DNA of 8,147 bases from Actinomycetota bacterium (lineage in GTDB: Bacteria > Actinomycetota > Thermoleophilia > Gaiellales > Gaiellaceae): contig JACDAS010000054.1 in NCBI GenBank assembly GCA_013695295.1, forward strand, positions 1 to 8,147, written 5' to 3'. Position 1 is the stretch's first letter. Each line of letters opens with the position of its first letter. The notes below the pieces were generated by a model. The model searched no databases. It was not told where the DNA came from and saw only the letters and a list, made by a program, of their open reading frames with translations. Shown piece by piece: positions 1-6,131 of this stretch. The position numbers were made by a program, and so were the translations under genes.

Positions 1-1
1 G

Positions 2-238
2 CTCTTCCTCGCCGCCGCCGCGCGCTGGTCGCTTCGCCTGCGCTCCACGTGGGTTGCGCTGACGGCGTCGTTCGGCCTGACGATGGCACTTGCGGTCTAC
101 CAAGATCCCTTCGGCATCGGCGGCCTCCCGGCGCTGCCGCTCCTCTCGATCGGCTTCCTGGCGGTGAACGCCGATTTGATCTGGCGTTCGCTGCGCGCCG
201 AGAGGACCGATCCGGCGTCCGCGCCGGGCGCTGACTGA
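2..238 (+). CDS. C-terminal part of an unidentified membrane protein (5' end outside window)
   Basis: The frame beginning at base 2 is open to a TGA at 236-238 and gives 78 residues. It contains two hydrophobic stretches, one around WVALTASFGLTMALAVYQ (about residues 16-33 of the fragment) and one around LPALPLLSIGFLAVNADLIW. The fragment ends in a short polar tail (RAERTDPASAPGAD). This pattern fits the last two transmembrane helices and cytoplasmic tail of an integral membrane protein. The competing frame at 49-234 gives an Arg/Pro/Gly-rich shadow and was not chosen. I do not recognise the family, and the missing N-terminal part prevents a functional call. The stop lies 31 bases before the antitoxin ATG, so the gene may be unrelated to the toxin-antitoxin pair. 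Confidence 0.6.
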   Translation, partial: LFLAAAARWSLRLRSTWVALTASFGLTMALAVYQDPFGIGGLPALPLLSIGFLAVNADLIWRSLRAERTDPASAPGAD

Positions 239-241
239 TAC

Positions 242-267
242 CCTTACTTCCCATAGGCGAAGTAAGG
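242..267. promoter_or_regulatory. Perfect 9-bp inverted repeat, probable operator of the toxin-antitoxin module
   Basis: CCTTACTTC at 242-250 is exactly complementary to GAAGTAAGG at 259-267, with an 8-base spacer. The arms are clearly more AT-rich than the surroundings, and the repeat ends one base before the ATG at 269. A -10-like TACCCT at 239-244 overlaps the left arm. AbrB-fold antitoxins usually repress their own operon by binding palindromes at the promoter, so an operator is the best reading. A terminator for the upstream gene is less likely because no T-run follows the right arm. Confidence 0.6.
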
Positions 268-268
268 C

Positions 269-504
269 ATGTCCCGAGAAGGCGCGGTCAGACGCGCATC
301 ACCGCGAAGAACCAGGCGACGATCCCGGTCGAGGCGCTGCGGGCGGCCGGCCTCGGGCCGGGCGACGTCATCCGCGTGGAGGCTGATGGCGCCGGCCGCA
401 TCGTGCTCGCGCGCATCGACGACCCCATCGAAAAGTGGGCGGGTTCGTTCGACGACCTCTGGCCCGAGGGATACCTGGAGGAGCTCAGAGGCGAGTGGCG
501 CTGA
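269..504 (+). CDS. AbrB/MazE/SpoVT-fold antitoxin, reading frame disrupted near its start
   Basis: The frame ending in TGA at 502-504 encodes a typical short swapped-hairpin AbrB domain. It runs from TRITAKNQATIPVEALRAAG through LGPGDVIRVEADGAGRIVLA, followed by an acidic/aromatic tail (FDDLWPEGYLEEL) of the kind that wraps a PIN toxin. The role is to neutralise the toxin encoded next and to repress the operon. The oddity is the start. In this frame there is no ATG, GTG or TTG between the stop at 232-234 and the conserved domain; only a CTG at 235 exists. The ATG at 269 is well placed after the inverted repeat but is in another frame (MSREGAV...). A single added base between about 271 and 289 would join the two and give roughly 78 residues, a normal length. 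This is either a sequencing/assembly indel or a real inactivation. The gene overlaps the toxin start by 10 bases. The start coordinate is therefore inferred. Confidence 0.7.
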
Positions 505-887
505 TCGTCCTCGACGCCAGCGTCGTCGTCGCGTTCTTCAAGCGCAGCGACCGTCACCATGGGCGCGCCGTCGAAGCCCTCGAGCGGTGCCGCGATGAGG
601 ACTTGAGGGTGCCGGCGTCAGCGTACGCCGAGACCCTCGTCCACCCCCATCGGGTTTCGCCCGCGCGCGTCGCCGAGTACGAGCAGGCGTTCGACGAGAC
701 CGGCCTGCGCGTCGAGGTGCTGACACGCGCCATCGCGCGCCGCGCCGCCCGCCTGCGTGCGAGGCACGCGGGCATTCGACTTCCCGACGCGCTCGTGCTG
801 GCGACGGGTCAGGAGCTGGGAGCTACGACGATCCTCACCGCCGATGCATCGTGGAAGTCGCTGGCGCCGAACGTCGAGGTCGTCTGA
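495..887 (+). CDS. vapC: PIN-domain toxin ribonuclease (VapC-like)
   Basis: The protein is 130 residues from a GTG at 495, the usual length for VapC toxins. It opens with the family signature VALIVLDASVVVAFF. The expected acidic metal-binding residues are all visible: D7 (LDAS), E46 (SAYAETL), D98 (RLPDALVLA) and D117 (LTADASW). PIN toxins are Mg2+/Mn2+-dependent RNases that cleave tRNA or rRNA when freed from the antitoxin; the target cannot be read from sequence. The GTG is preferred over an upstream ATG at 435 because residues before it are antitoxin codons read out of frame. GTG 495 also overlaps the antitoxin stop (495-504), as in coupled operons, with GGAGGAG at 477-483 upstream. The stop TGA at 885-887 abuts the stop of the convergent methyltransferase. 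The reading frame appears intact, so an active toxin beside a broken antitoxin would be unexpected. Confidence 0.9.
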   Translation: MALIVLDASVVVAFFKRSDRHHGRAVEALERCRDEDLRVPASAYAETLVHPHRVSPARVAEYEQAFDETGLRVEVLTRAIARRAARLRARHAGIRLPDALVLATGQELGATTILTADASWKSLAPNVEVV

Positions 888-2252
888 TCAGATCCGGGTG
901 AACAGCGCCACCGTCTCGACATGCGGGGTGTGCGGGAACATGTCGAGCGGCCGTGCGCGCTCCAGCCGGTAGCCCCAGTCGGCGATCAGCGTCTTCGCAT
1001 TCGCGGCCAGGGTCGTCGGGTTGCAGGAGACGTAGACGATGCGGGCGGGCTCCATGCGCGCGATCCGCCGCAGGGCCTTGCCGGAGAGGCCCGCCCTCGG
1101 CGGATCGACGACGACGACGTTCGGGTCTCCCGCGCGCCCGCGCAACTCCTCGACCGAGCTCGCCGCCTCTCCCGCGTAGAAGGCCGCGTTCGCGATCCCG
1201 TTCAGCTCGGCGTTCTCGAGCGCGCACGCGACCGACTCCTCTGACACCTCGACCCCCCACACCGTCAGGGCCCGCGAGGCCATGCAGAGGCCGATCGTGC
1301 CGATTCCGCAGTAGAGGTCGTAGACGGTCTCCGACCCGGTCAGTCCCGCATAGTCGATCGCGAGGGCGTAGAGGCGCTCGGCCATCGCCGTGTTCGTCTG
1401 GAGGAAGGCGTTCGGTCGGACGCGGAACCGCAGCCCGAGCAGCTCCTCCTCGATCGCGTCCTCCCCCCAGAGGATCTGCGAGGGGAGGTTCGTCACCTCC
1501 GCCGGCGTGTCGTTCACGGCCCACTGGATCGACCGCACCTCGGGGAAGCGCCGCAGGACCTCGACGAAGTGCTCCCGCTCGGGCAACGTGCCCGGCGCGG
1601 TGACGAGTACGACGAGAGCCTGGCCGGTGTTTCGACCCTCGCGGACGACCAGATGGCGGAGGAACCCCGTGTGGGCGGCCTGGTCGTAGGCCGTCAGGCG
1701 CTCCTCCCGCGCCCAGTCGCGCACGGCGGCGCGGATCGCGTTGCCGAGGTCGGTCGTCAGCCAGCAGCGGTCGACCTCGAGCACCTCGTCCCAGCGGCCC
1801 GCCTGGTGGAAGCCGAGCGCCGGCCCCGAGGGGGTGGTCGTGAAGGAGTACTCGAGCTTGTTGCGGTAGTGGAAGATCGACTCGGCCGGGACGATCGGCT
1901 CGAGCGGGGGCTCCGCGATCTGCCCGAGGCGCCGAAGCGAGTCGGCGACCTGCGCCTCCTTCGCCGCGAGCTGCTCCTCGTACGCGAGATCCTGGAACCG
2001 GCAGCCGCCGCAGGCGGGGTAATGCTGGCAGGGCGCCTCGACCCGCGCGTGTCCCGGCACGAGCACCTCGACGGCGAGAGCCTCGGCGTGGTTTCGCTTC
2101 ACCTTCGTGACGCGCGCGCGAACGGTGTCCCCGGGCAGGCCGCGGCGGACGAAGACGACGAACCCGTTCAGGCGCGCGACGCCGTTGCCGCCGTAGGCGA
2201 GCGAGTCGACGTGGAGCTCGAGCTCGTCGTCGCGGGCGACGGGGGCGGCCAC
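888..2252 (-). CDS. rlmD: TRAM-domain, 4Fe-4S 23S rRNA (uracil-C5)-methyltransferase, RlmD/RumA family
   Basis: This 454-residue protein transfers a methyl group from S-adenosylmethionine to C5 of a uracil in RNA, most likely 23S rRNA. An N-terminal TRAM RNA-binding domain covers about residues 8-65 (LAYGGNGVARLNG). Cysteines C75, C81, C84 (CQHYPACGGC) and C163 (DRCWL) match the RlmD iron-sulfur cluster pattern. The SAM-binding motif is DLYCGIGTIGL (about 312-322). DPPRAGL starts near 383, the catalytic nucleophile is C410 in YVSCNPTT, and the C-terminal HVETV holds the general base E446. All key residues are present and the length is normal. The start is a GTG at 2252-2250, with a -10-like TAGGGT six bases upstream and no good Shine-Dalgarno. 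It lies 45 bp downstream of YjbQ on the same strand and may be read both with it and from its own promoter. Whether the site is U1939, U747 or both is not decidable here. Confidence 0.9.
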   Translation of the reverse strand: MAAPVARDDELELHVDSLAYGGNGVARLNGFVVFVRRGLPGDTVRARVTKVKRNHAEALAVEVLVPGHARVEAPCQHYPACGGCRFQDLAYEEQLAAKEAQVADSLRRLGQIAEPPLEPIVPAESIFHYRNKLEYSFTTTPSGPALGFHQAGRWDEVLEVDRCWLTTDLGNAIRAAVRDWAREERLTAYDQAAHTGFLRHLVVREGRNTGQALVVLVTAPGTLPEREHFVEVLRRFPEVRSIQWAVNDTPAEVTNLPSQILWGEDAIEEELLGLRFRVRPNAFLQTNTAMAERLYALAIDYAGLTGSETVYDLYCGIGTIGLCMASRALTVWGVEVSEESVACALENAELNGIANAAFYAGEAASSVEELRGRAGDPNVVVVDPPRAGLSGKALRRIARMEPARIVYVSCNPTTLAANAKTLIADWGYRLERARPLDMFPHTPHVETVALFTRI

Positions 2253-2258
2253 GCGAAC

Positions 2259-2264
2259 ACCCTA
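2259..2264 (-). promoter_or_regulatory. Candidate -10 element for leaderless methyltransferase mRNA
   Basis: Read on the minus strand, TAGGGT is followed by exactly six bases and then the GTG start at 2252. A -35-like GTGACC (2286-2281) lies 16 bases further upstream. This geometry would place transcription initiation at or next to the start codon. The hexamer sits in the 45-bp gap after YjbQ, so the methyltransferase could be transcribed independently of it. Confidence 0.45.
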
Positions 2265-2297
2265 GATGCTGCCGCCCACCGGTCACGCGCGGGCCGC

Positions 2298-2699
2298 TTA
2301 CCTCAGCGAAGTGACGAACACCTTTCGCTCGCGTGGCCCGTCGAACTCGCAGAAGAAGATCCCCTGCCAGGTGCCGAGGGCGAGGCGGCCGTCGGACAGG
2401 GGCACGAGCACCTCCGGGCTCATCAACGAGGCCCGGACGTGGGACGGCGCGTTCGGGCCGTCCGGGTCTTCCAGGTGCTGCCAGCGCCACCCGTCCTCGA
2501 CGATCTTCTCGAGCGCGGACTCGAAGTCGCGGGCCACGGTCGGATCGGCCCCCTCGTTGATCGTGACTCCCGCGGTCGTGTGCGGCACGTAGACGAGGGC
2601 CGCCGAGGCGCCGTCGACGCCGTTCAGCGCGTGCTGAACCAGCTCGGTGATGTCGATCAGCTGCGTGCGCCGTTCGGTGCGAAGGCTGATCTCCTGCAC
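2298..2699 (-). CDS. yjbQ: YjbQ/UPF0047 family protein (secondary thiamine-phosphate synthase type)
   Basis: The 133-residue protein has the full family signature: VYVPHTTAGVTINEGAD (residues 36-52), HLEDPDGPNAPSHV (75-88), SPEVLVPLSDGRLALGTWQG (94-113) and FDGPRERKVFV near the C-terminus. Conserved H40, H75 and H87 are candidates for the metal/active-site cluster seen in family structures. E. coli YjbQ has a weak thiamine-phosphate synthase activity, hence the common database name, but the physiological role of the family is unsettled. No thiamine genes are nearby. The start is a GTG at 2699-2697, immediately preceded by a TAGGAT-N6 arrangement suggesting a leaderless message. It is divergent from the metallopeptidase, with only 20 bp between the start codons, and the methyltransferase follows on the same strand. 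Confidence 0.9.
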   Translation of the reverse strand: MQEISLRTERRTQLIDITELVQHALNGVDGASAALVYVPHTTAGVTINEGADPTVARDFESALEKIVEDGWRWQHLEDPDGPNAPSHVRASLMSPEVLVPLSDGRLALGTWQGIFFCEFDGPRERKVFVTSLR

Positions 2700-2704
2700 G
2701 GCAG

Positions 2705-2711
2705 TATCCTA
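2705..2711. promoter_or_regulatory. Overlapping -10 elements of a bidirectional promoter
   Basis: The seven bases TATCCTA contain TATCCT on the plus strand (2705-2710, nine bases before the TTG at 2720). On the minus strand they contain TAGGAT (2711-2706, six bases before the GTG at 2699). The two divergent genes have only 20 bp between start codons and this is the only -10-like sequence in the gap, so both promoters must use nearly the same bases. No convincing -35 was found on either side. Promoter symmetry of this type is known to give divergent transcription in bacteria; its use here is inferred. Confidence 0.45.
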
Positions 2712-2719
2712 CGGCCAGG

Positions 2720-4210
2720 TTGTCCACCACGCCGCCGACCCCGCGTGAGCTGGACCGCTACAGGGAGCGCGTCGACCGGTTCATGGCCGAGATCGACGAG
2801 GAGTACTACCTCCACTTCGCCGGACTGAAGCCCTCGCTCGAGCTCGAGCCGATCTACGGCAGCTACGCCGACCTGACCGAGCTCGAGCAGGCGCGGACGC
2901 TCGGCACGGCGGCCGAGGTCGACCCGGGCGTCCGGGAGCTCTGGCGGTTCGCCTGCGAGAACCACCTGGCCGGCCTCACGCGCTCGCACGCCGAGCGCAA
3001 CGCCGAGCTCGAGGCGAGCCTCGTCGCCTCGGTCGACGGCGGGGAGGTCGCATTCCGGATGCTGCGCCCGACGATCGCAAACGAGCAGGATCGGGGCCGG
3101 CGCCGGCGCCTGGAGGAGGCGCGCAACGAGTTGACCGACGAGCACCTGAACCCGATCTCGCTCGAGGCGGTCGGCGTCGAGCGGCAGGCCGTCCGCGCTC
3201 TCGGCGCGGAGTCGTACACCGAGCTCTACGAGCGCTTCGGCTTCGAGCTCAAGGCCCTCGCCGGCCAGTGCGAGGCTTTCCTCGAGTCGACCGAGGCCCT
3301 CTACGAAGAGGCGATCGACCGTCTCTTCCGAGACCGGGTCGGCGTCTCGCTCGACGAGGCCGAGCGGTGGGACGTCGCCCGCCTGTTCCGCGCGGCCAAG
3401 TGGGACCGGTGGTTTCCCGAGAGCAGCATGGTGCCCGCGCTCGAGGCGACCCTCGCCGACCTCGGTCTCGACCTGCGCTCGCAGCGGAACATCGAGCTCG
3501 ATCTCGAGCGGCGCGAGACGAAGACACCGCGGGCCTTCTGCGTGCCGATCGAGGTCCCGGGTCGGGTCGTGCTCGTGATCCAGCCGCAGGGTGGGGTCGA
3601 CGACTGGGCCGGGCTGTTCCACGAGGCCGGCCACGCCGAGCACTACGCCTGCACCTCGGCCGACCTGCGCGTGGAGGCGCGTCGGCTCGGCGACGTCACC
3701 GTGACCGAGGGCTGGGCGATGCTGCTGCAGCACCTGACTGTCGAGCCCGCCTGGCTCAACCGGCGCCTCGACTTCCCGCGCCCCGAGGAGTTCGCGGCCG
3801 AGGGAGCAGCCGAGTTGCTGTACGTCGTCCGGCGCTACGCCGCGAAGCTCCTGTACGAGCTCGAGTTCCACGCCACCCCCGAGCCGACGGAGCTCCGCCC
3901 CCGCTACGCCGAGATCCTCGGCGACGCGCTCAAGATCCGGCCCAGTCCAACCGACTATCTCGGCGACTTCGACTCGGGCTACTACGTCACCGGCTACCTT
4001 CGCTCGTGGGCCTTCGAGGCCCAGCTGCGCGAGTTTCTCCGCGGCGAGTACGGCAACGAGTGGTTCACGCGCCGTGAGGCAGGCTCGCTCCTGCGCGAGC
4101 TGTGGGAGCAGGGGTCGAGCCTGAACGCGGACGAGCTGCTGCGCGAGGTCGCGGATGCCCCGATCGACCTCGAGGCGGTCTCGAGTCGCGTGCGCGAGCG
4201 TCTGCGCTAG
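2720..4210 (+). CDS. HEXXH zinc metallopeptidase, M3-like (gluzincin) family
   Basis: The 496-residue protein carries LFHEAGHAEHY, with H301, E302 and H305, and a downstream glutamate E330 in VTEGWAML. The H305-to-E330 distance of 25 matches the HEXXH...E zinc-ligand spacing of thimet-oligopeptidase (M3) enzymes. A C-terminal block with GYYVTGYLRSW (420-430) resembles the Tyr-rich substrate-binding block of that clan. Together these predict a zinc peptidase of mainly helical fold, acting on short peptides. There is no signal peptide or membrane segment, so it is probably cytoplasmic. It is shorter than classical M3 oligopeptidases (about 600-700 residues) and its N-terminal 250 residues show no motif I can name, so it may be a separate subfamily. 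The start is the TTG at 2720, nine bases after the -10-like TATCCT; ATG at 2783 is an alternative but would drop conserved-looking sequence. Its TAG stop overlaps that of the convergent ferritin. Substrate is unknown. Confidence 0.8.
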   Translation: MSTTPPTPRELDRYRERVDRFMAEIDEEYYLHFAGLKPSLELEPIYGSYADLTELEQARTLGTAAEVDPGVRELWRFACENHLAGLTRSHAERNAELEASLVASVDGGEVAFRMLRPTIANEQDRGRRRRLEEARNELTDEHLNPISLEAVGVERQAVRALGAESYTELYERFGFELKALAGQCEAFLESTEALYEEAIDRLFRDRVGVSLDEAERWDVARLFRAAKWDRWFPESSMVPALEATLADLGLDLRSQRNIELDLERRETKTPRAFCVPIEVPGRVVLVIQPQGGVDDWAGLFHEAGHAEHYACTSADLRVEARRLGDVTVTEGWAMLLQHLTVEPAWLNRRLDFPRPEEFAAEGAAELLYVVRRYAAKLLYELEFHATPEPTELRPRYAEILGDALKIRPSPTDYLGDFDSGYYVTGYLRSWAFEAQLREFLRGEYGNEWFTRREAGSLLRELWEQGSSLNADELLREVADAPIDLEAVSSRVRERLR

Positions 4211-4734
4211 AGGGCCCCGCCCGCCGCCGGCGGTGCTCCGGCCTCGGCTCCACGGTCGGCAGCCGCGGTCCGGGCCAGGAACTCCTCGACGAGCAGCAGA
4301 TCCGTCGAGGCACGCTCGACGATCGTGAGCAGGTCGGACATGCTCGCGATCTCCTCACGCTGCTCCTGCAGGAACCAGTGCAGGAACTGCTCGCCGAGCG
4401 GGTCGTCCTCCTCGCGAGCGAGCCGCACGAGCGCAGCGACCTGCTCGGTGACGCGCCGCTCCTGGTCGAGCGCGAGACGCACCGGGGCGACCGCGTCGGC
4501 GAAGTCCGTCTGGGGCGCCTCGACACCGGGGACGAGTGCGGGCTCGCCGGCGTCGAGGAGGTACTGGACGAGCATCAGCGCGTGGTTTCGCTCCTCGAGC
4601 GCCTGCCGGTAGAAGTGGGCGGCGAGCTGCGGCAGCGTCTGCGCGTCGTAGTAGACAGCGATCGCGACGTACTGCTGCGAGGCGCCGAACTCGTTCGCGA
4701 CCTGGTCGTTGAGCCCCTGCCGGAAGCGCGCCAT
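4207..4734 (-). CDS. Ferritin (bacterial non-haem, iron-storage)
   Basis: This 175-residue four-helix protein oxidises Fe2+ and stores it as a mineral in a 24-mer shell. The ferroxidase ligands line up with E. coli FtnA: E15 (NEFGASQQY), E48 and H51 (LEERNHALML), E92 (LDQERRV), Q125 and E128 (LQEQREEIASM). E47, E124 and E127 fit the additional C site. After residue about 157 there is a disordered Ala/Gly/Pro-rich tail ending in GGAL. I see no match in it to an encapsulin-loading peptide and no encapsulin gene nearby. The start is ATG at 4734-4732, with TAGGGT six bases upstream and no Shine-Dalgarno. The TAG stop shares the palindromic CTAG at 4207-4210 with the metallopeptidase stop. The 50-bp gap to the divergent P-loop gene contains no recognisable Fur or IdeR box, so iron control is not visible here. 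Confidence 0.92.
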   Translation of the reverse strand: MARFRQGLNDQVANEFGASQQYVAIAVYYDAQTLPQLAAHFYRQALEERNHALMLVQYLLDAGEPALVPGVEAPQTDFADAVAPVRLALDQERRVTEQVAALVRLAREEDDPLGEQFLHWFLQEQREEIASMSDLLTIVERASTDLLLVEEFLARTAAADRGAEAGAPPAAGGAL

Positions 4735-4740
4735 CGCTCG

Positions 4741-4746
4741 ACCCTA
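4741..4746 (-). promoter_or_regulatory. Candidate -10 element for leaderless ferritin mRNA
   Basis: On the minus strand TAGGGT is followed by six bases and the ATG at 4734. The hexamer and the spacing are identical to those before the methyltransferase gene. No convincing -35 is visible. Initiation would fall at or very near the A of the start codon. Confidence 0.45.
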
Positions 4747-4764
4747 CACGCGCACCGCCGGTCG

Positions 4765-4785
4765 TCTGCATAGTCTCCATACAGA
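4765..4785 (+). promoter_or_regulatory. Imperfect palindrome over the -10 region and start of the P-loop/carbamate kinase operon
   Basis: TCTGCAT (4765-4771) and ATACAGA (4779-4785) form an inverted repeat with one mismatch in seven and a 7-base spacer. The spacer region holds a -10-like TAGTCT (4771-4776), eight bases before the ATG at 4785, and the right arm ends on the first base of that start codon. A protein bound here would block initiation, so it is a possible operator. The arms are short and imperfect and could be chance. There is no Shine-Dalgarno, which fits a leaderless or nearly leaderless transcript. Confidence 0.35.
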
Positions 4786-6131
4786 TGATCGGCAGGCGAG
4801 TCTTGATCGCCGGGGCCGCGGGGCGCGACTTCCACAACTTCAACCTCCTCTTCCGGGGGAGGCCGGAGTTCGAGGTGGTCGGCTTCACGGCCACGCAGAT
4901 CCCGAACATCGACGGCCGGGTGTATCCCCCGCAGCTCGCGGGCGACCTCTACCCGCACGGCGTCCCGATCCGGCCCGAGGCCGATCTGGAGGAGATCGTC
5001 CGGTCCGAGCGCGTGGACGAGGTGTTGTTCTCCTACTCCGACGTCACCCATGATCACGTCCTCCACGTCGCCTCTCGCGCGCTCGCCGCGGGCGCCGACT
5101 TCCGGCTTGCCTCGCCGAGCTCGACGCAGCTCCCCTCGACCAAGCCGGTCGTGGCCGTGTGCGCTGTCCGAACCGGCGCCGGCAAGAGCCAGACCACGAG
5201 GCGCGTGGCCTCCCTCCTCCGCGAGGCCGGCAAGCGGGTCGCCGTGCTGCGGCACCCGATGCCCTACGGGGACCTGACGCGCCAGGCCGTCCAGCGCTTC
5301 GCGCGCTACGAGGATCTCGACGCCGCGGACTGCACGATCGAGGAGCGGGAGGAGTACGAGCCCCACCTCGCCGAGGGGAACCTCGTCTTCGCCGGCGTCG
5401 ACTACGCCGCCATCCTCGCGGCCGCCGAGGCCGAAGCCGACGTGATCCTCTGGGATGGCGGTAACAACGACACGCCGTTCATCGCGCCCACCCTGCTCGT
5501 CGTCGTCGTCGACCCGCACCGGCCCGGTCACGAGCTGCGCTACCACCCGGGCGAGACGAACCTGCGCCTCGCCGACGTCTGCGTCGTCAACAAGGTCGAC
5601 AGCGCCCCGCAGGAAGGGATCGATGCGGTGCTGGATTCGATCCGCATCCACAACCCGCGCGCGCGCGTCATCCTCGCCGCCTCCCCATTCCACGTCGAGG
5701 GCGACGCCGGCCAGATCGCGGGCAAGCGTGTGCTCGCCGTCGAGGACGGCCCCACGCTCACGCACGGGGAGATGACCTACGGCGCCGCTGTGCTGGCAGC
5801 CAAGGCGAACGGCGCCGCCTCGCTCGTCGACCCGCGCCCGTTCGCGGTCGGGTCGATCGCCGAGACGTTCGCGGCCTACCCCCACGTGGGCGCCCTGTTG
5901 CCGGCGATGGGCTACGGCCCGAAACAGACGGAGGAGCTGCGGGAGACGATCGCCCGGTCCGACGCCGACCTCGTGCTGATCGGGACGCCGATCGACCTGC
6001 GGCGGATCGTCGAGCTGGACAAGCCGGCGCTCAGGGTCACCTACCGGCTCCAGGAGGTCGGAGAGCCGACCCTGGCCGATCTGCTCTCGGAGCTCGGCCT
6101 GATCGAAGAGGCCGCCCCCGTCCCGGCTTGA
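4785..6131 (+). CDS. Cyclic 2,3-diphosphoglycerate synthetase-like P-loop protein (COG2403-type predicted GTPase)
   Basis: The 448-residue protein starts with a Rossmann-like strand (RRVLIAGAAGRDFHNFN, residues 4-20) and a conserved-looking segment FTATQIPNIDGRVYPPQLAG (34-53). A P-loop nucleotide-binding domain begins at VVAVCAVRTGAGKSQT (122-137, with K134 and S135). WDGGNND (223-229) resembles a Walker-B region and NKVD (269-272) resembles the G4 base-recognition motif of GTPases. The pattern matches bacterial relatives of archaeal cyclic 2,3-diphosphoglycerate synthetase. That enzyme uses ATP to form an intramolecular phosphoanhydride, making a thermoprotective solute in some methanogens. 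In bacteria the substrate is unproven, so the name is family-level only. No signal peptide is present; it is cytoplasmic. The ATG at 4785 is preceded by a -10-like TAGTCT and a short palindrome. The 3' end overlaps the carbamate kinase by four bases (TTGA), implying translational coupling and a shared pathway or regulation. Confidence 0.8.
   Translation: MIGRRVLIAGAAGRDFHNFNLLFRGRPEFEVVGFTATQIPNIDGRVYPPQLAGDLYPHGVPIRPEADLEEIVRSERVDEVLFSYSDVTHDHVLHVASRALAAGADFRLASPSSTQLPSTKPVVAVCAVRTGAGKSQTTRRVASLLREAGKRVAVLRHPMPYGDLTRQAVQRFARYEDLDAADCTIEEREEYEPHLAEGNLVFAGVDYAAILAAAEAEADVILWDGGNNDTPFIAPTLLVVVVDPHRPGHELRYHPGETNLRLADVCVVNKVDSAPQEGIDAVLDSIRIHNPRARVILAASPFHVEGDAGQIAGKRVLAVEDGPTLTHGEMTYGAAVLAAKANGAASLVDPRPFAVGSIAETFAAYPHVGALLPAMGYGPKQTEELRETIARSDADLVLIGTPIDLRRIVELDKPALRVTYRLQEVGEPTLADLLSELGLIEEAAPVPA

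Noticed and set aside
242..267. Intrinsic terminator for the upstream membrane gene
   Set aside because: The stem is only 9 bp and not GC-rich, and no T-run follows; an operator fits better.
269..300. Programmed frameshift in the antitoxin
   Set aside because: No slippery heptamer of the X XXY YYZ type and no clear downstream stem were seen; an indel is the simpler explanation.
835..2730. 631-residue minus-strand open frame overlapping the methyltransferase and YjbQ genes
   Set aside because: Its product is almost entirely Arg/Gly/Pro/Ala low-complexity sequence with no domains. It is a frame shadow caused by high GC; the two real genes on the same strand carry complete family motifs.
1569..2828. 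419-residue plus-strand open frame
   Set aside because: Antisense shadow of the methyltransferase and YjbQ genes crossing their boundary; composition without domains.
2657..3871. 404-residue minus-strand open frame antisense to the metallopeptidase
   Set aside because: Leu/Glu/Arg/Val-rich repeats typical of antisense reading of a high-GC gene; the plus strand carries HEAGH and correctly spaced E330.
4207..4270. Encapsulin-loading peptide at the ferritin C-terminus
   Set aside because: The Ala/Gly/Pro-rich tail does not resemble known loading peptides and no encapsulin gene is in the window.
4735..4784. Iron-responsive (Fur or IdeR) box in front of ferritin
   Set aside because: No sequence resembling the TTAGG...CCTAA or GATAATGAT-type consensus is present.
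4575..5885. 436-residue minus-strand open frame antisense to the P-loop gene
   Set aside because: Runs across the ferritin start and gap, has no recognisable motif, and the plus strand holds the P-loop.
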